Positions 48,096 to 56,315 of a DNA stretch of 63,091 nt are shown piece after piece. The position numbers and the translations under genes were made by a program. Where the stretch lies: positions 1 through 63,091 of the forward strand of contig NZ_BOOH01000020.1 of the NCBI RefSeq assembly GCF_016863135.1, in the 5' to 3' direction. The DNA is from Planobispora longispora. GTDB taxonomy: Bacteria; Actinomycetota; Actinomycetes; Streptosporangiales; Streptosporangiaceae. The notes under the pieces are model-generated. The model saw only the letters and a program-made list of their open reading frames with translations. It was not told the origin of the DNA and ran no database searches. Numbering within the stretch: position 1 is the stretch's first letter; each line of letters begins with the position of its first letter.

Positions 48096-48223
48096 CCGCC
48101 GAGCCGCCGGGCCCGCCCGACACTTCGGCCGCCGCCGTCGCCGTGCGTGCATCGTTGACGGCGGTCCCGTCACGCGGGCCGTACGCCCCGGTAGAAGCAG
48201 GGCCGCCGGGGTAGGTGAGCGCC

Positions 48224-48484
48224 ATGAGCGACACCGAACGTGACGACAGCTGGGCCTCCGACCCCGGCACGCCCGCCGACCAGCGGATGGAGGACACCGT
48301 CGGCAGCGCCGGCTCGCCGCTGGAGACGTCCTATCCGGACGCGGAGACGAATCCGGCCGACCGGGCGCACGGCACCGGCTCCGCCATGCCGCCGGGCGCG
48401 GCCGGCCTGGGCGAGACGACCGGTGAGGGCGCCGATGTGAAGGCGGACGGAGCGGACGGGGGCTCGGCGCGCCAGGGGGAGTGA
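48224..48484 (+). CDS. Small acidic disordered protein, 86 aa
   Basis: ATG 48224 opens MSDTERDDSWASDPGTPADQ; the protein is rich in Gly, Ala, Asp and Glu, has no Cys and looks intrinsically disordered. GTG 48215 is an alternative start. No family recognised; coding support is moderate (GC3 pattern and position after recQ). Confidence 0.5.
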   Translation: MSDTERDDSWASDPGTPADQRMEDTVGSAGSPLETSYPDAETNPADRAHGTGSAMPPGAAGLGETTGEGADVKADGADGGSARQGE

Positions 48485-48503
48485 TCTCACCGGGGCGGCG
48501 GGG

Positions 48504-48911
48504 TCAGTGGACGCCGGAGCCGGGGTTCTCGGCGTCCCAGCGCCGGCGGGATTCGGCGATGCTCTCGCGGTGCGCGGCCGACCAGTCGGCGAGGGCCTTG
48601 AGCAGGTGGGTGAGGCTGTGGCCGGTGGCCGTGAGCTCGTATTCCACCTGCGGCGGGACTGTCGGGTAGACGGTGCGGCTGACCAGCCCGTCACGTTCCA
48701 GGCGGCGGACGGTCAGAGTGAGCATGCGCTGTGAGATGCCGTCGACGGCGCGCAGGAGTTCACGGAAGCGGCGTTTGCCGTGGGCCAGTTCCACGACCAC
48801 GAGCACGGACCACTTGTCGCCGATGCGGTCGAGCACGTCGCGGATGCCGCAGTCCTCGGCGCAGGAGACGGCCGGTGCGGGGGTGGTTACCGCGGTGTGC
48901 GTGGCTGACAT
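48504..48911 (-). CDS. HxlR family transcriptional regulator
   Basis: A 135-aa winged-helix regulator with a [20 protein letters not shown] start (residues 17-36), [20 protein letters not shown] and [20 protein letters not shown]. The N-terminal Cys pair fits redox-sensing HxlR proteins such as QorR of Corynebacterium, which controls a quinone oxidoreductase. It is divergent from exactly such a gene, and a 27-bp palindrome sits between them. Confidence 0.93.
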   Translation of the reverse strand: MSATHTAVTTPAPAVSCAEDCGIRDVLDRIGDKWSVLVVVELAHGKRRFRELLRAVDGISQRMLTLTVRRLERDGLVSRTVYPTVPPQVEYELTATGHSLTHLLKALADWSAAHRESIAESRRRWDAENPGSGVH

Positions 48912-48948
48912 GAATGTGCCTCCTTACGCGGGCGCGGCTGGGAGCGCC

Positions 48949-48975
48949 AGGGTGGTTCTCCAGGAGAACCACCCT
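48949..48975. promoter_or_regulatory. HxlR operator candidate in the divergent promoter region
   Basis: AGGGTGGTTCTC-CAG-GAGAACCACCCT, perfect 12-bp arms around 3 nt, centred in the 71-nt gap between the hxlR-like and qorB-like genes. Its right arm ends 7 nt before the qorB-like ATG. Confidence 0.75.
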
Positions 48976-48982
48976 AAGGGGG

Positions 48983-49783
48983 ATGAAAATGCTTCTGGTG
49001 ACGGGCGTCTCGGGTGAGCTGGGCACATTGATCGCGGCGGGGCTGGCCGGGCGTGCGGATGTGGTGCTCGCCAGCAGGAATCCGGAGTACGGCCGGCGCC
49101 GGGTCGACTTCGACGACCCGGCGAGCCTGGACTTCGCCGGCGTGACCACGCTGCTGCTGATCTCGGCCGGGTACGGCGAGGACGACGTGGTGATCGCCCG
49201 GCACGGGGCGGTGATCGACGCCGCGGAGCGTGACGGGGTGGGGCACATCGTCTACACCAGCCTGGCCTCCGCCGGAGACCACCTGCCGTACGCGCTGCCC
49301 CACCGCTGGACCGAGCGGCGCCTGCGGTCCGGCACGGCGGCATGGACCATCCTGCGCAACGGTCTGTACGCCGAGCTGCTCGCGTGGCTGGCGGCTCCGG
49401 ACGCCGAGGGACGGATCACCGCGCCGCTGGGCGGGGGGAAGCTGGCGGCGGTCGCCCGCCGGGATCTGGCCGACGCGGCGTGCCGTGTCGCCCTGGATCC
49501 GGCCCCGCACGCGGGCGAGGTGTACGACCTGGTCGGGGAGGAGGCCGTCGGCGGCGCTGAAGTGGCCGAGGCGCTGGGCGGGGTCTACCGGCCGGGCACG
49601 ATGGCGCAGGCACGCGCGCGCATCGCGGCCTCCGGCGCCGCGCCGTTCCAGACGCCGATGCTGGTGGGAACGTATTCGGCGATCGCCCACGGATTCCTGG
49701 ACGGTACGGGGGGCGAACTGCGCGCGGTGCTCGGCACGGCGCCCAGGAAGGCGCTGGACGTGATCGCGGGGAAGGCCGGCTGA
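48983..49783 (+). CDS. NAD(P)H quinone oxidoreductase / NmrA-like (QorB-like)
   Basis: A 266-aa atypical SDR: MKMLLVTGVSGELGTLIAAG (Rossmann GxxGxxG), VVLASRNPEYGRRRVDFDDP, VTTLLLISAGYGEDDVVIAR and AWTILRNGLYAELLAWL. QorB-type enzymes reduce quinones with NAD(P)H. ATG 48983 with AAGGGGG upstream. Its divergence from an HxlR regulator with N-terminal cysteines suggests induction by quinone or thiol stress, by analogy with QorR-qor2. Confidence 0.87.
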   Translation: MKMLLVTGVSGELGTLIAAGLAGRADVVLASRNPEYGRRRVDFDDPASLDFAGVTTLLLISAGYGEDDVVIARHGAVIDAAERDGVGHIVYTSLASAGDHLPYALPHRWTERRLRSGTAAWTILRNGLYAELLAWLAAPDAEGRITAPLGGGKLAAVARRDLADAACRVALDPAPHAGEVYDLVGEEAVGGAEVAEALGGVYRPGTMAQARARIAASGAAPFQTPMLVGTYSAIAHGFLDGTGGELRAVLGTAPRKALDVIAGKAG

Positions 49784-49859
49784 CGGTTCGGGAGCCGGGG
49801 ATGAGGACGGACCGGGCGCCGGAGCGGGCCCGGCCGGGGCCGGAGACGGAAGGAGGGAA

Positions 49860-49882
49860 CCGGGCCCCGGAGCGGGGCCCGG
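49860..49882. terminator. Hairpin between convergent QorB-like and PfkB genes
   Basis: CCGGGCCCC / GGGGCCCGG stem (9 bp) with a 5-nt loop, 10 nt beyond the PfkB stop and 77 nt beyond the QorB-like stop. Flanking sequence repeats the GCCGGAGCGGGCCCGGCC motif. Confidence 0.5.
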
Positions 49883-49891
49883 CCGGGAGCG

Positions 49892-50788
49892 TCAGAGACG
49901 CGGGCGGGCGCCCAGGTGGGCGAGGGCCTTGACGGCCAGGCCGTTGCCCGCGGCGAGGGAGTCGGCCGGGGGCTTGCCCTCCAGCCAGGCCGGGAGGAAG
50001 CCCGCGACGAAGGCGTCGCCCGCACCGGTGCCGTCGACCACGCGCTCGATCGACTCGGCGGGGGCGCGGACCGGCTCGCCGCGGTTGCTGGCGCTGTACC
50101 ACAGCGCGCCCTCGGCGCCGAGCTTGATCACGACCTGGGGGAACCAGGCGGTGAGCACCTTGGCGGCGGCCTCGGGCTCGTCGCGGCCGGTCAGGACCTT
50201 GGCCTGGTCGGCGTTGGCGAACAGCAGCTTGGCGCTCTGGGTCCACTCCAGGAACGGCTCGGCCCCGGTGCGCTCCAGCGGGGCCGAGGAGGAGCAGTCG
50301 ACCGAGATGGACATCCCGGCCCGGTGGGCCATCTCCAGGGCCGCGAGACCCGCCTCGCGGGACCCCTCGTTGATCAGGGTGTAGCCCGAGACGTGCAGGT
50401 GACCGCCCTGCGAGAACAGGTCGCGGGGGAGGTCCTCGGGGGACAGGGCCGCGTTGGCTCCGGGATCGGAGAGCATGGTGCGCTCGCCCTTGTGCGTGAC
50501 GAGCACGACGCAGGTGCCGGTCGGCCGCTCGGGGTCCATGACGAGGCGGGCGTCGACGCCGTACCCCATCAGCTCCATGTCACGGTTGCGGCCGGTGATG
50601 TCGGCGCCCCGGCGGCCGATGAAGGCCACCTCCGCGCCCTCCACCGCGAGCCAGGAGGCGATGTTGGCCCCGGAGCCGCCGCCGTGCATGGTGACGATGG
50701 CCGGTGTGTCACTGGCTCTTGCCAGTGGGTAGCGGGCCCGCGCGACCGCGTCGGTCATGAGATCGCCCACCACGACCACCCGCGTCAT
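49892..50788 (-). CDS. PfkB family carbohydrate/nucleoside kinase
   Basis: A 298-aa ribokinase-fold kinase with motif 1 (TMHGGGSGANIASWLAVEGA, residues 33-52) and the ATP/anion-hole motif VDGTGAGDAFVAGFL with catalytic Asp near residue 258. The substrate (sugar or nucleoside) is not identifiable. ATG 50788; divergent from a GNAT/acyl-CoA synthetase gene. Confidence 0.9.
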   Translation of the reverse strand: MTRVVVVGDLMTDAVARARYPLARASDTPAIVTMHGGGSGANIASWLAVEGAEVAFIGRRGADITGRNRDMELMGYGVDARLVMDPERPTGTCVVLVTHKGERTMLSDPGANAALSPEDLPRDLFSQGGHLHVSGYTLINEGSREAGLAALEMAHRAGMSISVDCSSSAPLERTGAEPFLEWTQSAKLLFANADQAKVLTGRDEPEAAAKVLTAWFPQVVIKLGAEGALWYSASNRGEPVRAPAESIERVVDGTGAGDAFVAGFLPAWLEGKPPADSLAAGNGLAVKALAHLGARPRL

Positions 50789-50965
50789 GATGTCACCACC
50801 TTGTTGCCTTCGATGCCGACGTGCTTATGGAGCCGTCAAAAACCTAACAGCTTCCGGCCAGGTAATGGGGCTCGGATCGAAGACCGGGTCGTAGTCGATG
50901 CACAAGCGTTGCGTGAATCCGCCCGGCTGATCCCACATGTGAGATTCGCGTCTACTCTCGGGACT

Positions 50966-53623
50966 GTGGATGCTCAGTATCCCGCCCACTGGGAGGCGGA
51001 CGTCGTCTTGTCCGACGGGGGCACGGCGCACGTGCGCCCGATCAAGCCCGCCGACGCGGATCGGCTGCGGGCCTTCTACTCCCGGCTCTCCGAGGAGTCG
51101 ATCTACTTCCGCTTCTTCGGGCCCCGGCCCCGGCTGTCGGACCGCGAGGTGACCTGGTTCACCACCGTCGACTACGTGGACCGGGTCGCGCTGATCGCCA
51201 CGATCGGCACGGAGATGGTGGCGGTGATCCGCTACGACCGGATCGAGCCGGGCGAGGCGGAGGTGGCCTTCCTGGTCGAGGACGCCCACCAGGGCCGCGG
51301 CGTCGCCTCGGTGCTGCTGGAGCACCTGGCCGAGACCGCCAGGGAGAACGGCATCGCCAAGTTCGTCGCCGACGTGCTGCCCGCCAACCAGAAGATGATG
51401 GCGGTGCTCAAGCAGGCCGGCTACACCGCGCAGAGCCGCTTCGCCGACGGCGTCGTACGGATGACGCTCGACCTCACCCCGACCGAGACCTCGCAGGCGG
51501 TGACCGCCTCCCGCGAGCACCGGGCCGAGGCCCGCTCCATCGAGCGGCTGCTCACCCCGGGCTCGGTGGCGGTCGTCGGCGCGGGCCGCGAGCCGGGCGG
51601 CGTCGGCCAGACGGTGCTGCGCAACCTGCTCGGCGCGGACTTCACCGGCCCGGTCTACCCGGTCCACCGCGAGGCGCGGGCGGTGGCCGGGGTGCGGGCC
51701 TACCCGAACGTGACGGCCATCGACGGCGAGGTGGACCTCGCCGTGCTCGCCGTACCGGCCGACGCGGTGATCGACGTCGTGAAGGAGTGCGCGGAGAAGG
51801 GCGTGCGCGGGCTGATCGTGGTCTCCTCCGGGTTCGGCGAGACCGGGTCCGAGGGACGGGCCCGCCAGGACGAGCTGGTCCGCATCGCCCGCGCGTACGG
51901 CCTGCGCGTCGTCGGCCCCAACTGCCTCGGCATCGCCAACACCGACCCCGCGGTCCGGCTGAACGCCACCCTCGCCGCGACCATCCCCGGCCGGGGCCGG
52001 GTCGGCTTCTTCAGCCAGTCGGGCGCCCTGGGCACGGCGCTGCTGCAGCGGGTCGCCCAGCGGGGCATGGGCATCTCCTCGTTCGTCTCGGCGGGCAACC
52101 GCGCCGACGTCTCGGGCAACGACCTGCTCCAGTACTGGGAGGAGGACCCGGCCACCGACGTGATCCTGCTCTACCTGGAGTCGCTGGGAAACCCGCGCAA
52201 GTTCGCCCGCCTGGCCCGCCGGATCTCCCGGCGCAAGCCGATCGTGGTGGTCAAGAGCGGCGGCACCACCCAGGGCGTGCCCACCGGTCACGCCGCCCCC
52301 GTGCTCGGCCTGCCCGACACCGCGCTCAGCGCGCTGTTCGAGCAGGCCGGGGTGATCCGGGTGGACGACCTGATCCAGCAGTTCGACGTGGCGCAGCTGC
52401 TGGCCTGCCAGCCGCTGCCTGCGGGGCCCCGGGTCGGCCTGGTGAGCAACTCCGACGCGCTGGCCCTGCTCGCCGTCGACGCCTGCGCGCGGGCCGGCCT
52501 CGAACCGCGCCCGCCGGTCAACCTCGGCGCGCGGGCCGGCGCCGCCGAGTACGGCACGGCCCTGGCCTCCCTGCTGCCCGAGGTGGACGCCGTCGTCGCG
52601 ATCTACATGCCGCCGATCCCGGGCCGGGCCGCCGAGGTCGCCGCCGAGCTGCTGCGCGTCTCCCGGGAGGGCGGCAAGCCGGTCCTGACCACCTTCGAGG
52701 GCAAGCTCGGCATGCCGCCCGAGCTGCGCACCGGCCCCGCCCCCGAGCAGGGGTCGATCCCGTCCTACGCGGCCCCGGAGGAGGCTGTCCGCGCCCTGGC
52801 CCACGTCGTGCGGTACGCGCGCTGGCGCGAGCAGCCCGCGGGGACGCCGGTGGAGATCGGCGACGTGGACGCCGCCGCCGCGCGGGAGCTCGTGGAGCGG
52901 ATGATCGAGAATCCGCCGCACACCGGCCCGCTGCGGGAGATCCCCGGCGAGCACGTCCGGACCGAGGTCGAGGCGTCGGAGCTGCTGGCCCGCTACGGGC
53001 TGACGATCTGGCCCGCCGAGGTGGTCTCCTCGCCGGAGGAGGCCGTGGCCGCGGCCGAGCGGCTGGGCTGGCCGGTGGTGCTGAAGGCCGCCGACCCGGA
53101 GGCGGCCAAGCGGGCCGGGACGGTGCGGCTGGGCCTGGCCGGGCCCGACGGGGTGCGGGACGCCTTCGCGGACCTGACGCGCCAGCTCGGCCCGGACGCC
53201 GTGCTGGCGGTGCAGCGCATGGTGCCCCAGCCCGCGGTGCCGACCGTGGTGAACGTCGTGGACGATCCCGCGTTCGGCGCGGTCGTCTCCTTCGGGCTCG
53301 GCGAGGTGACCGCCCGCCTGCTCCGCGACGAGGTGTACCGGCTCGCCCCCCTGACGCCCGAGGACGCGGCGGCGCTGGTGCGGGCGCCCCGCGCGGCCCC
53401 GCTGCTGTTCGGCGAGTACGGCTACCCGCCGGTCGCGGTCGAGGCGCTGGAGGACCTGCTGGTCCGGGTCGGGAAGCTGGCCGACGATCTGCCCGAGGTG
53501 GCGCGGCTCGACCTCGACCCGGTGCTGGTGGGGGAGTCCGGGGTGATCGTGCTGGGCGCGCGCGCCGTCCTGCGCAGCCCCGAGGGGCCCCGGCCCGACG
53601 ACGGCCCGCGCCGTCTCAGCTGA
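50966..53623 (+). CDS. GNAT / NDP-forming acyl-CoA synthetase fusion (Pat-like protein acyltransferase)
   Basis: An 885-aa protein. The N-terminal GNAT domain (DVVLSDGGTAHVRPIKPADA, VAFLVEDAHQGRGVASVLLE, residues about 10-165) is followed by a CoA-binding Rossmann domain (SVAVVGAGREPGGVGQTVLR), succinyl-CoA-ligase-like domain (GRVGFFSQSGALGTALLQRV) and an ATP-grasp domain (WPVVLKAADPEAAKRAGTVR). E. coli PatZ and Salmonella Pat have these parts with GNAT last; the GNAT-first order occurs in actinomycete PatA-type proteins, which acetylate acetyl-CoA synthetase. The synthetase part is usually inactive; the phosphohistidine region is present near GHAAPVLG. TACTCT (50953-50958) lies 7 nt before GTG 50966, with no Shine-Dalgarno, so it is probably leaderless. 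Confidence 0.88.
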   Translation: MDAQYPAHWEADVVLSDGGTAHVRPIKPADADRLRAFYSRLSEESIYFRFFGPRPRLSDREVTWFTTVDYVDRVALIATIGTEMVAVIRYDRIEPGEAEVAFLVEDAHQGRGVASVLLEHLAETARENGIAKFVADVLPANQKMMAVLKQAGYTAQSRFADGVVRMTLDLTPTETSQAVTASREHRAEARSIERLLTPGSVAVVGAGREPGGVGQTVLRNLLGADFTGPVYPVHREARAVAGVRAYPNVTAIDGEVDLAVLAVPADAVIDVVKECAEKGVRGLIVVSSGFGETGSEGRARQDELVRIARAYGLRVVGPNCLGIANTDPAVRLNATLAATIPGRGRVGFFSQSGALGTALLQRVAQRGMGISSFVSAGNRADVSGNDLLQYWEEDPATDVILLYLESLGNPRKFARLARRISRRKPIVVVKSGGTTQGVPTGHAAPVLGLPDTALSALFEQAGVIRVDDLIQQFDVAQLLACQPLPAGPRVGLVSNSDALALLAVDACARAGLEPRPPVNLGARAGAAEYGTALASLLPEVDAVVAIYMPPIPGRAAEVAAELLRVSREGGKPVLTTFEGKLGMPPELRTGPAPEQGSIPSYAAPEEAVRALAHVVRYARWREQPAGTPVEIGDVDAAAARELVERMIENPPHTGPLREIPGEHVRTEVEASELLARYGLTIWPAEVVSSPEEAVAAAERLGWPVVLKAADPEAAKRAGTVRLGLAGPDGVRDAFADLTRQLGPDAVLAVQRMVPQPAVPTVVNVVDDPAFGAVVSFGLGEVTARLLRDEVYRLAPLTPEDAAALVRAPRAAPLLFGEYGYPPVAVEALEDLLVRVGKLADDLPEVARLDLDPVLVGESGVIVLGARAVLRSPEGPRPDDGPRRLS

Positions 53624-53803
53624 GGGGCTCTTGACCGGCCGGTCGTGTCTGACGGCTTCCACCTGGCGGCCGGCCCGGATGGTCCGGATGGTCCGGGCGT
53701 TCGGGCGGTTCGGGTGGTCCGGGACCGGGTTCGGGCCCGGCGGAGGCCGTACCGAGAGACGCTCGGGATGAAACCGCCACCCCGGACAGGGCAGGATGGA
53801 CCC

Positions 53804-54394
53804 ATGAGGGAAACCCGACTCCCGTCCGCCGGCCTGCGCGACGCGATCGACCGCAGTGGCTACTACCCCGACCTGGTCGCCGACGCGGTCGAATCCGCCC
53901 TGGGCAAGGAGCAGGTGAACGCCTACGTGGTGCACCACGAGGCCACGTTCGACCCGGCCATGGAGGTGCGCAGGCACGTCACCGTGCTGGTGCTCTCGCC
54001 CACCCGGCTGCTCGTCTGCCATACCGACGAGCACCCCGCGGTGGAGGGGGTCTCGGCCGCGCACGCCTCCACGACCACCGAGGCCGTGCGCCTGAGCCGG
54101 ATCCAGTCCGTCGCCGTGACCCGGGTCGTCCCCGACCCCGCCTCCTACGTGCCGGGCGTGCCGCCCACCGAGGTCACGCTCACCATCGGCTGGGGCGCGA
54201 TCTCCCACGTCGACCTGGAGCCGGCCACCTGCGGCGACGAGAACTGCGAGGCCGACCACGGCTACACCGGCGCCATCACGGCAGACGACCTCTCCCTGCG
54301 GGTGAGCGAGGCGGCCGACGGGCCCGAGGCGGTCTCCCACGTGCTGGCCTTCGCCAAGGCGCTGTCCGAGGCGACCGCCCGCGCCGCCTCGTGA
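53804..54394 (+). CDS. DUF5998 family protein
   Basis: A 196-aa protein starting MRETRLPSAGLRDAIDRSGY, with AYVVHHEATFDPAMEVRRHV and a distinctive ATCGDENCEADHGYTGAITA segment. DUF5998 is an actinobacterial family of unknown function that precedes the phosphodiesterase gene found here too. Its TGA overlaps the GTG of the next gene (GTGA), so they are translationally coupled. Confidence 0.88.
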   Translation: MRETRLPSAGLRDAIDRSGYYPDLVADAVESALGKEQVNAYVVHHEATFDPAMEVRRHVTVLVLSPTRLLVCHTDEHPAVEGVSAAHASTTTEAVRLSRIQSVAVTRVVPDPASYVPGVPPTEVTLTIGWGAISHVDLEPATCGDENCEADHGYTGAITADDLSLRVSEAADGPEAVSHVLAFAKALSEATARAAS

Positions 54395-55506
54395 GCCCCC
54401 TCGTCCCGGCGTACGGCGAGGCCTCGCTCGCCGACCTGTCCGCCTCGCTGCTGGCCGTCCTGGGGATGGACTCCGCCAACCCGCTCGGGCTCGCCCCCGC
54501 GGAGCGGATCCTGCTCTTCCTGGTCGACGGCCTGGGCGCGGAGCTGCTGCGCGCCCACCCGGAGACGGCCCCGTTCCTGTCCTCCCGGCTGGACCGGACG
54601 CTCACCGCGGGGTTCCCCGCCACGACCGCGACCAGCCTCGGCACGCTCGGCACCGGCCTGCCCCCGGGCGAGCACGGCATGCTGGGCTACCAGGTCGCCG
54701 TGCCCGGCGCGGGCCACCTGTTCAACTGCCTGCGCTGGACCACTCCCGGCGAGCCGATCGAGCCCGAGGACTGGCAGCCCACCCCGACCGTCTTCGAGCG
54801 GGCGGCGGCGGCCGGGATCTCCGCCAGTTACGTCGGCCCCGCCTACTTCGAGGGCACCGGGTTCAACCGGGCCGTCTACCGGGGCGTGCGCTTCATCGGC
54901 GCCGACGAGGTCGACGACCGGATCGAGGGAGTCCGCCGAGCCCTGGCCGAACCGCGCGCCCACGTGACGGTCTACTACGGCGACCTCGACTCCTTCGGCC
55001 ACCTGTGCGGCTGGGGCAGCCCCGAGTGGCTCGACCAGCTCGCCCTGGTGGACCGGATGGCCGAGCGCCTGGCCGGGACGCTCCCGCCCGGCTCGGCGAT
55101 GTATGTCACCGCCGACCACGGCATGGTCAACGCCGCCGAGCGCGTCGACGTCGACGCGGTCCCCGAGCTGCGCCGGGGCGTCGCCCTGCTCGGCGGGGAA
55201 CCCAGGGCCCGGCACGTCTACGCCGCGCCCGGAGCCGCGGGGGCCGTGCTGGAGACCTGGCGCGGCCTGCTGGCGGGCAGGGCGTGGGTGGCCTCCCGGG
55301 AGGAGGCCGTGGCCTCCGGCTGGTTCGGGCCGCGCGTGCGCGACGAGTGGCTGCCGAGGATCGGCGACGTGGTCGCCGTGCCCAGCGACGACGCCGTCAT
55401 CGTCGCCTCGGAGGCCGAGCCGCTGGAGTCGTCGTTCACCGGATACCACGGTTCGCTGACCCCCGCGGAGCAGTACGTCCCGATGCTGGAGGTGAGCACC
55501 CGATGA
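54391..55506 (+). CDS. Type I phosphodiesterase/nucleotide pyrophosphatase family protein
   Basis: A 371-aa alkaline-phosphatase-superfamily protein: FLVDGLGAELLRAHPETAPF (metal Asp), TAGFPATTATSLGTLGTGLP with the nucleophile Thr, YYGDLDSFGHLCGWGS and YVTADHGMVNAAE (metal Asp/His). No signal peptide, so cytoplasmic. Likely hydrolyses a nucleotide or phosphodiester; substrate unknown. GTG 54391 overlaps the upstream stop by 4 nt and its own TGA overlaps the next ATG. Confidence 0.88.
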   Translation: MSPLVPAYGEASLADLSASLLAVLGMDSANPLGLAPAERILLFLVDGLGAELLRAHPETAPFLSSRLDRTLTAGFPATTATSLGTLGTGLPPGEHGMLGYQVAVPGAGHLFNCLRWTTPGEPIEPEDWQPTPTVFERAAAAGISASYVGPAYFEGTGFNRAVYRGVRFIGADEVDDRIEGVRRALAEPRAHVTVYYGDLDSFGHLCGWGSPEWLDQLALVDRMAERLAGTLPPGSAMYVTADHGMVNAAERVDVDAVPELRRGVALLGGEPRARHVYAAPGAAGAVLETWRGLLAGRAWVASREEAVASGWFGPRVRDEWLPRIGDVVAVPSDDAVIVASEAEPLESSFTGYHGSLTPAEQYVPMLEVSTR

Positions 55507-56315
55507 ACCCGCTGATCACACCCGCGGACCTGGCCGCGCTGGACGGGGCCGTCATCCTCGACGTGCGCTGGAAGCTCGGCGGGCCGCCCGGGCGCGACTC
55601 CTACCGCGAGGGGCACGTCCCCGGCGCGGTCTTCTGCGACATGAACGCCGACCTCGCCGCCCCGGCCGGGCCCGGGGGCCGTCACCCGCTCCCGGAGACC
55701 GGCCGCTTCCAGGAGGCGATGCGCCGCCTGGGCGTCTCCGGCTCCCGGCCCGTGATCGTCTACGACGAGGCCGACGCGATGGCCGCCGCCCGTGCCTGGT
55801 GGACGCTGCGCTACTTCGGCCACTCCGACGTCCGGGTCCTCGACGGGGGCCTGCGGGCCTGGAGAGCCGAGGGCCGCCCCCTCTCCGCGGACGTGCCGGA
55901 GCCCGCGCCCGGCGACTTCACCGCGCGCCCGGGCGGCATGCCCATGCTCGACGCCGACACGGCCGCGAAGCTGGCCTACGACGGCCTGCTCCTGGACGCC
56001 CGCGCCGCCGAGCGATACCGGGGCGAGGTCGAGCCGATCGACCCCGTCGCCGGGCACATCCCCGGCGCGGCCAGCGCGCCCACCACGGAGAACGTCGACC
56101 CCGCCGGCCGCTTCCACCTGCCGGAGTTCCTCCGCGAGCGGTTCAACACGCTCGGCGCGGTCCCCGGCGTCGACGTGGGGGTCTACTGCGGCTCCGGCGT
56201 GACGGCCGCCCACCAGGTGCTGGCCCTGGAGGTGGCGGGCATCCCCGCGGCCCTCTACGTGGGGTCCTGGTCCAACTGGGTGGCCGACCCCTCCCGGCCG
56301 GTCGCCACCGGCTGA
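55503..56315 (+). CDS. Sulfurtransferase (two-domain rhodanese)
   Basis: A 270-aa thiosulfate/3-mercaptopyruvate sulfurtransferase. An inactive N-terminal rhodanese domain (ILDVRWKLGGPPGRDSYREG, GHVPGAVFCDMNADLAAP) and a catalytic one with LLDARAAERYRGEVEPIDPV, GHIPGAASAP and active-site Cys in VYCGSGVTAAH. ATGA overlap with the upstream gene. The final 61 nt overlap, antisense, the 3' end of the convergent CHAT gene. Confidence 0.93.
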   Translation: MNPLITPADLAALDGAVILDVRWKLGGPPGRDSYREGHVPGAVFCDMNADLAAPAGPGGRHPLPETGRFQEAMRRLGVSGSRPVIVYDEADAMAAARAWWTLRYFGHSDVRVLDGGLRAWRAEGRPLSADVPEPAPGDFTARPGGMPMLDADTAAKLAYDGLLLDARAAERYRGEVEPIDPVAGHIPGAASAPTTENVDPAGRFHLPEFLRERFNTLGAVPGVDVGVYCGSGVTAAHQVLALEVAGIPAALYVGSWSNWVADPSRPVATG

